The notes under the pieces were generated by a model. The model was given only the letters and a program-made list of their open reading frames with translations, was not told the DNA's origin and made no database searches. This document shows, in pieces, positions 60,757 through 64,000 of a DNA stretch of 64,000 bases. Every line of letters begins with the position of its first letter. The stretch's first letter is position 1. The translations under genes were made by a program, and so were the position numbers. The DNA comes from Streptomonospora salina (GTDB lineage Bacteria > Actinomycetota > Actinomycetes > Streptosporangiales > Streptosporangiaceae), in contig NZ_JACHLY010000001.1 of assembly GCF_014204715.1 (NCBI RefSeq), forward strand, positions 2,697,001-2,761,000, in the 5' to 3' direction.

Positions 60757-61405
60757 CCTGCACGATCAGCGTCCCCACATCATCCGGATCCGGCGCAGGC
60801 TCCACCCACGCCCGCACGTCGACGAACCCGTGTCGCTTCAGGATCTCCGCCCACATCTCGGGTTCGTACGCCCATCGGTATACCCACACCTGTCGGCCCC
60901 TGAATCCGTTGGCGTACATGCCCTGTATGCCGTAGGCGCCGGGAACGGCGGGCGCCTGCGCGAACACCAACCGACCGCCCGGAACGAGGCGCTCGCGGAC
61001 GAGCGGCAGGAGGACGTCGGGGTCGGTGAACCAGACCGCGCCCCAGATCGAGAACGCCGCCTCCCACCGGTGCCGGGTGTCTGAGAGGTAATCGATCACG
61101 TCGGCGTGCGTGAACCGGGCGTTGGCGAGGTCGCCCCACCATTCGTGTGCGGCGCGCACGTGCTCGACAGACAGGTCCACTCCGGTCGCGTCGATGCCCT
61201 TGGTCGCCAGCGCGGCCACCGCATCACCCCGCCCGCACCCCAGCTCCAGGGCCGTGACCGGATCCCCGAGAAGCTCCGCGCCGGGGCCGTGGTCGGGGTA
61301 CTGGCACCACCGCAGCGCCTCCTTGAGCGCGTCTTCGCGGGGCGGAGCGGGAAGCTGGCCGGCGTAGCGGTCCCAGTAGGTGGTCAGGTCGGTGACTGCG
61401 GACAT
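60698..61405 (-). CDS. SAM-dependent methyltransferase
   Basis: 235 residues. The SAM loop ALELGCGRGDAVAALATKG near residue 51 and VDLSVEHVRAAHEWW are class I methyltransferase motifs; AFSIWGAVWFTDPDVLLPL and RLVPGGRLVFAQAP follow. The last ~18 residues (VHPHVREARRATPAWRRQ) are encoded by the trailer end of the CRISPR array, so the natural 3' end is probably lost or replaced. A perfect palindrome (CGCCACGCCGGCGTGGCG, 60708-60725) lies in this overlap. The substrate is unknown. Confidence 0.8.
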   Translation of the reverse strand: MSAVTDLTTYWDRYAGQLPAPPREDALKEALRWCQYPDHGPGAELLGDPVTALELGCGRGDAVAALATKGIDATGVDLSVEHVRAAHEWWGDLANARFTHADVIDYLSDTRHRWEAAFSIWGAVWFTDPDVLLPLVRERLVPGGRLVFAQAPAVPGAYGIQGMYANGFRGRQVWVYRWAYEPEMWAEILKRHGFVDVRAWVEPAPDPDDVGTLIVQAVHPHVREARRATPAWRRQ

Positions 61406-61528
61406 GGTGTGGCCCCTGTGGCGGGAGAACAGGACCCGTCACACGGTAGCCACCGCGAGACCAAGGCGGCAGGAGAACACACGGATGCCCCGGCACCGGG
61501 TGGATGCCGGGGGCGTGGGCGCGGGCGG

Positions 61529-61807
61529 TCAGTGGCAGTCGGAGCCGTGGTAGCACGGGGTGCACGTGGCGCCGTCGCGCTCCCACAGCGGCCAGTCGAT
61601 GCGGAACCCGCTGCCCTCGATGATCTGGGCGGTCTTCATAACCGACCCGTCGTACTTGAATTCGATCTCGGGGACGTGTTCCAGGAAGCCGCCGAAGTGG
61701 CGCCGGCAGAACTCGCGGTAGTTGACGGTGTCGAGGATGAAGCCGTGCACGGCGATGTCGATCAGCGGCCCGCAGCCCAGTCCGAGGTGCCGGCCGTGCT
61801 TCTCCAT
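61529..61807 (-). CDS. Hypothetical protein, possibly 5'-truncated
   Basis: 92 residues if started at the ATG at 61807 (MEKHGRHLGLGCGPLIDIAV). The sequence is protein-like (DTVNYREFCRRHFGGFLEHV; EFKYDGSVMKTAQIIEGSGF; a Cys/His-rich end TCTPCYHGSDCH). Residues just before this start in the same frame (WITA) also look coding, but further upstream the composition becomes nonsense. A 5' deletion or frameshift is therefore possible. No family is recognised. It lies 123 bases from the methyltransferase. Confidence 0.4.
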   Translation of the reverse strand: MEKHGRHLGLGCGPLIDIAVHGFILDTVNYREFCRRHFGGFLEHVPEIEFKYDGSVMKTAQIIEGSGFRIDWPLWERDGATCTPCYHGSDCH

Positions 61808-62090
61808 CGCGGTGATCCAGCAAAAGCGCCAAGCCGAACATGCAGAAAACCAGCGGCTGACCGCAAGGGGTAAACAGGAGGCAGAGCCTCCACCTGAGCC
61901 ACGGCCTCGCCGGTCGCCCCGTCGCGCACAAGAGACGCGGTCCGCCGGCTGCCCAGTGGTGACCCACCGATTCAGCACACGGTCGCAGGCCGACCGCTCC
62001 CGAACAAGGATTCCCGCCCGGGCATGACAGCCCCCGCAGCCAGCCAGCCGCAGGGTTCGCAGTCGCAGGGGGGGGGGAGCGTGTGGTGGG
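61808..62090. other. Intergenic region with a G10 tract
   Basis: 283 bases without a clear gene; it may hold the remnant 5' end of the gene at 61529. A run of ten G residues occurs at 62068-62077, close to the DUF397 stop. Such a tract can slip, but no coding frame depends on it here. No promoter was recognised. Confidence 0.35.
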
Positions 62091-62285
62091 CTACAGCTCC
62101 GCCGACTTCACCGCGCGCATAAACGCCGCCCACTCGGCAGAGGGCAACTCAAGGTGTCCCCCGTCGCGGTCCTTGGTGTCACGCACAGCCGCACCGTTAT
62201 CAGCTGTGTCGGCCACCTCCACGCAGTCACCACCCTTTGAGTTGCTATAGCTACTCTTGCGCCAGGTGTCAGGGTTGACGCTCAC
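62091..62285 (-). CDS. DUF397 protein
   Basis: 64 residues from a GTG that overlaps the preceding stop by four bases. It has the family hallmarks WRKSSYSNSKGGDCVEVAD, then VRDTKDRDGGHLELPSAEW, then FMRAVKSAEL. DUF397 proteins pair with XRE-DUF5753 regulators in actinomycetes and act as small partners in WhiJ-type developmental control. The context here is exactly that pair. Confidence 0.92.
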   Translation of the reverse strand: MSVNPDTWRKSSYSNSKGGDCVEVADTADNGAAVRDTKDRDGGHLELPSAEWAAFMRAVKSAEL

Positions 62286-63094
62286 TGTAGATCTCCTCGT
62301 GCCTTTCTGATGAGGTCCGCCGACTCCTGGGGAGCGAGGGCGAGCGCCCGCAAGTCCTCAAAGACCTGTGTGTACTCGTTCACATGGTCGGCATCGTCGT
62401 CTGCATCCGCCGAGACACGCGACTCCAGCGCTAGGAAGGTCTCCCGACGCGGCAGCCGCAGCAGCTGAAACGTTCCGTCCAGCCCTGGATGCGGCCCGGC
62501 GTTCATGGGGAGCACCTGCACCGTGATATGAGCATGTCCAGCGGCTGACAGAAGTTGATCAAGCTGTCGGGTCATGATGTCACGGCCCCCGATCGGTCGA
62601 CACAGCACACCTTCCTCTAGTACCACGAACAGCAGCGGCGGGTTTTCTCCCCACAGTAGTTCTTGGCGCTTGAGGCGGGCGTTGACGGCTTGCTGAAGGC
62701 CTGTGGTCGACAAGGACAGGTCGCCCGCACGTAGGGCTAGACGTGCGTAGTCCTCCGTCTGAAGGAGTCCAGGGAGCCAGCCGAGCTGGAACTGGCGGAT
62801 CTCCGCAGCTTGGTGCTGCAACCGCTCCACATCCAGGAACCATGTCGGTGTCCCGGGGTCAGCGTTCGCCTTTCCGACCAGACGCAGTACACGGCCACCT
62901 GTCTGAAGCGCCGTGTCGAGCTCTTCGGCGAATTCCGGCTTGCATCCTCGTATGCCCCGCTCGATCGAACTCAGCATAGCGGGGGACAAGGTCATGAGCT
63001 GGGATAACTGGTCCTGGGACATCCGGTTTGCGCTCCGAAGGCGGCGGATCTCTTGCCCCACCTTGAGCCATTCCGGTTTCGGTTTGATTTGCAT
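62282..63094 (-). CDS. XRE regulator with DUF5753 domain (WhiJ-like)
   Basis: 270 residues. The ATG at 63094 has GGAG nine bases upstream and is preferred over the GTG at 63112. The N-terminal HTH is IRRLRSANRMSQDQLSQLM with TLSPAMLSSIERG. The C-terminal ~180 residues are a DUF5753 ligand-like domain (FQLGWLPGLLQTEDYARLAL; HITVQVLPMNAGPHPGLDGT). It should bind DNA and be modulated by its DUF397 partner, encoded just downstream. Typical regulators of sporulation and antibiotic genes. Confidence 0.9.
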   Translation of the reverse strand: MQIKPKPEWLKVGQEIRRLRSANRMSQDQLSQLMTLSPAMLSSIERGIRGCKPEFAEELDTALQTGGRVLRLVGKANADPGTPTWFLDVERLQHQAAEIRQFQLGWLPGLLQTEDYARLALRAGDLSLSTTGLQQAVNARLKRQELLWGENPPLLFVVLEEGVLCRPIGGRDIMTRQLDQLLSAAGHAHITVQVLPMNAGPHPGLDGTFQLLRLPRRETFLALESRVSADADDDADHVNEYTQVFEDLRALALAPQESADLIRKARGDLQ

Positions 63095-63307
63095 AGGTCG
63101 ACACTCCAACACACTTGCTCGACACCTGTCTACACAAGCCGACGGATATCGTCAGTTCCGTGTAACGCCTAGAAACGCGCCACCGGCAAAGGGATCGTAG
63201 ACAGCGCTCGCCGCCGACATGCGGAGTGCACAAAAAACGGCCCTGCCGGTGCGCAGAACACCAGGCAGAGCCTTGATCCCCGACCTGAAGAAGCCAGGTG
63301 GAGACCC
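63095..63307. promoter_or_regulatory. Divergent intergenic region of the WhiJ-like locus
   Basis: 213 bases between the XRE gene and the plus-strand pair. Both promoters should lie here. It is somewhat A/T-richer than the flanks (for example near 63225-63240). No confident promoter boxes or operator palindromes were found. Confidence 0.4.
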
Positions 63308-63688
63308 GTGCTCAACTCTAGCGGTCCGGACCCGGACCACAGGCCTCATGTGCGCCCATACGATCCCGGCAATAGGGCCGCCGCAGGTGCACCGCATCAG
63401 CGCCGCCGCGCTCGCCGCCCGCGCGGCGCACGCCCGTACCTGGCGATGCAACCGGAAGCCGAAACCGTCGTACTCCCCGCGGTCACCGACGGCACCGCCC
63501 CGCCCGCATCCCGATCCCGTACCGAGGAACACCGCGTTGTCGGCCCCTGGCTACAGCGCCACGAGCAGCCCGCCCCCGCCGACGACATGGCCGACTTGCG
63601 GGCAGCGACCCGGCGACTGATCGCCCACCGCCCCGACCTGGCCCACCCGGACCACCCGGCCCCCACCACGGCGGGAGTGCACCGATGA
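63308..63688 (+). CDS. Hypothetical protein coupled to an RsbW-like ATPase
   Basis: 126 residues from a GTG with GGTGGAG upstream. It is Arg/Pro/His-rich with a helical C-terminus (ADDMADLRAATRRLIAHRPD). Its stop overlaps the next ATG by four bases, which supports it being real. Competing frames cross this region, so confidence is moderate. It may regulate the ATPase. No family is recognised. Confidence 0.45.
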   Translation: MLNSSGPDPDHRPHVRPYDPGNRAAAGAPHQRRRARRPRGARPYLAMQPEAETVVLPAVTDGTAPPASRSRTEEHRVVGPWLQRHEQPAPADDMADLRAATRRLIAHRPDLAHPDHPAPTTAGVHR

Positions 63689-64000
63689 CGACCACCACAC
63701 CCGGAATCCTGGTCGCCCGCACCTTCCCCGGCACCCCGGACCAGGTCGGCACCGCCCGCCGCTGGCTGGAGGACACCCTCACCCGCACCCCCGGGCGCAT
63801 CCCCGACGCGACCACCGCCACAGCCGCACTGCTGCTGTCGGAAACCGCCACCAACACCCTGCGCCACACGCCCACCGGCGCCCCCGGCGGGACCTTCACC
63901 GTCCACGTCCACGCCGATCGGCACACCCTGGCCGTGACGGTCCAGGACGCGGGCAGTGCCACCACACGGCCCGAGCGCGTGCCGACCTCCGTCGAGGACG
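63685..64000 (+). CDS. RsbW-like ATP-binding regulator, partial
   Basis: The first 105 codons of a gene cut by the window edge. After MTTTTPGILVARTFPGTPDQ come ATAALLLSETATNTLRHTPT (the N box of GHKL/HATPase_c) and LAVTVQDAGSA (the D-x-G box), as in anti-sigma/anti-anti-sigma regulators of actinomycetes. Such ATPases often sit beside XRE-DUF397 pairs. It is cytosolic. The C-terminus is outside the window. Confidence 0.8.
   Translation, partial: MTTTTPGILVARTFPGTPDQVGTARRWLEDTLTRTPGRIPDATTATAALLLSETATNTLRHTPTGAPGGTFTVHVHADRHTLAVTVQDAGSATTRPERVPTSVED

Noticed and set aside
62068-62077. A run of ten G residues as a phase-variation tract
   Set aside because: It lies outside any supported coding frame and the known promoters; it could also be a sequencing artefact.

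Overview
The window is high-GC DNA with GTG and TTG starts, many 1- and 4-base stop/start overlaps, DUF397/XRE pairs, a DUF574 methyltransferase and an FxLD lanthipeptide locus. This points to a filamentous actinomycete (Streptomyces, Nocardiopsis or a relative); the genus cannot be fixed from sequence alone. I saw no rRNA, tRNA, integrase or insertion sequence.

Region 1 (1-3.5 kb) is the end of a type I-G (formerly I-U) CRISPR locus: the C-terminal part of Cas3 (HD nuclease plus a Cas3-extension domain), a short leader and a 14-repeat array whose repeats are unusually divergent. Region 2 (3.5-11.3 kb) holds metabolic and regulatory genes: an NAD(P)-binding oxidoreductase, a HAD phosphatase, a zinc-ribbon/HTH regulator, two overlapping cytochromes P450 (the first lacking the ExxR arginine) and a DUF574 methyltransferase.

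Region 3 (11.3-23.6 kb) is a minus-strand FxLD-type lanthipeptide cluster: a 45-residue precursor, full-length LanB dehydratase, LanC cyclase, a stand-alone thiopeptide-type (SpaB_C-like) protein, two protein-isoaspartate-methyltransferase-like enzymes with an unknown helical protein between them, an XRE/TPR regulator and an aminoglycoside-phosphotransferase-fold protein. The predicted core has an S-T-D-N-G-C motif, which suits isoaspartate chemistry. A low-GC island (23.9-25.2 kb) with one membrane-anchored coiled-coil gene follows.

Region 4 (25.2-60 kb) is a conjugation/secretion supercluster. On the minus strand is a complete translationally coupled Tad (Flp) pilus operon, ending in a giant LysM-BTAD membrane regulator and preceded by an envelope lipoprotein and a secreted protein. 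Divergent from it on the plus strand are a sigma-like protein and a Gram-positive type IV secretion system: TcpC/VirB8, a small membrane protein, a TcpE/PrgI-like protein, VirB4, VirB6, a transglycosylase-NlpC/P60 hydrolase, a coupling ATPase and a replication-relaxation protein. A coupled ParB-DUF4417 operon then leads into two large unusual proteins (822 and 698 residues) that share an N-terminal motif (MGSGG..H.TY.TAPTA) but differ downstream: one carries a kinase-like domain and the other a possible ADP-ribosyltransferase-like C-terminus. A 155-residue protein follows. These are the best candidates for a new system: proteins delivered by, or working with, the type IV machinery.

Region 5 (60-64 kb) has an orphan type I-E array with 32-base spacers, its trailer repeats degenerate and running into the 3' end of a methyltransferase gene. 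After that come a possible gene remnant and a WhiJ-like locus (XRE-DUF5753, DUF397, and a divergent RsbW-like ATPase cut by the window edge).
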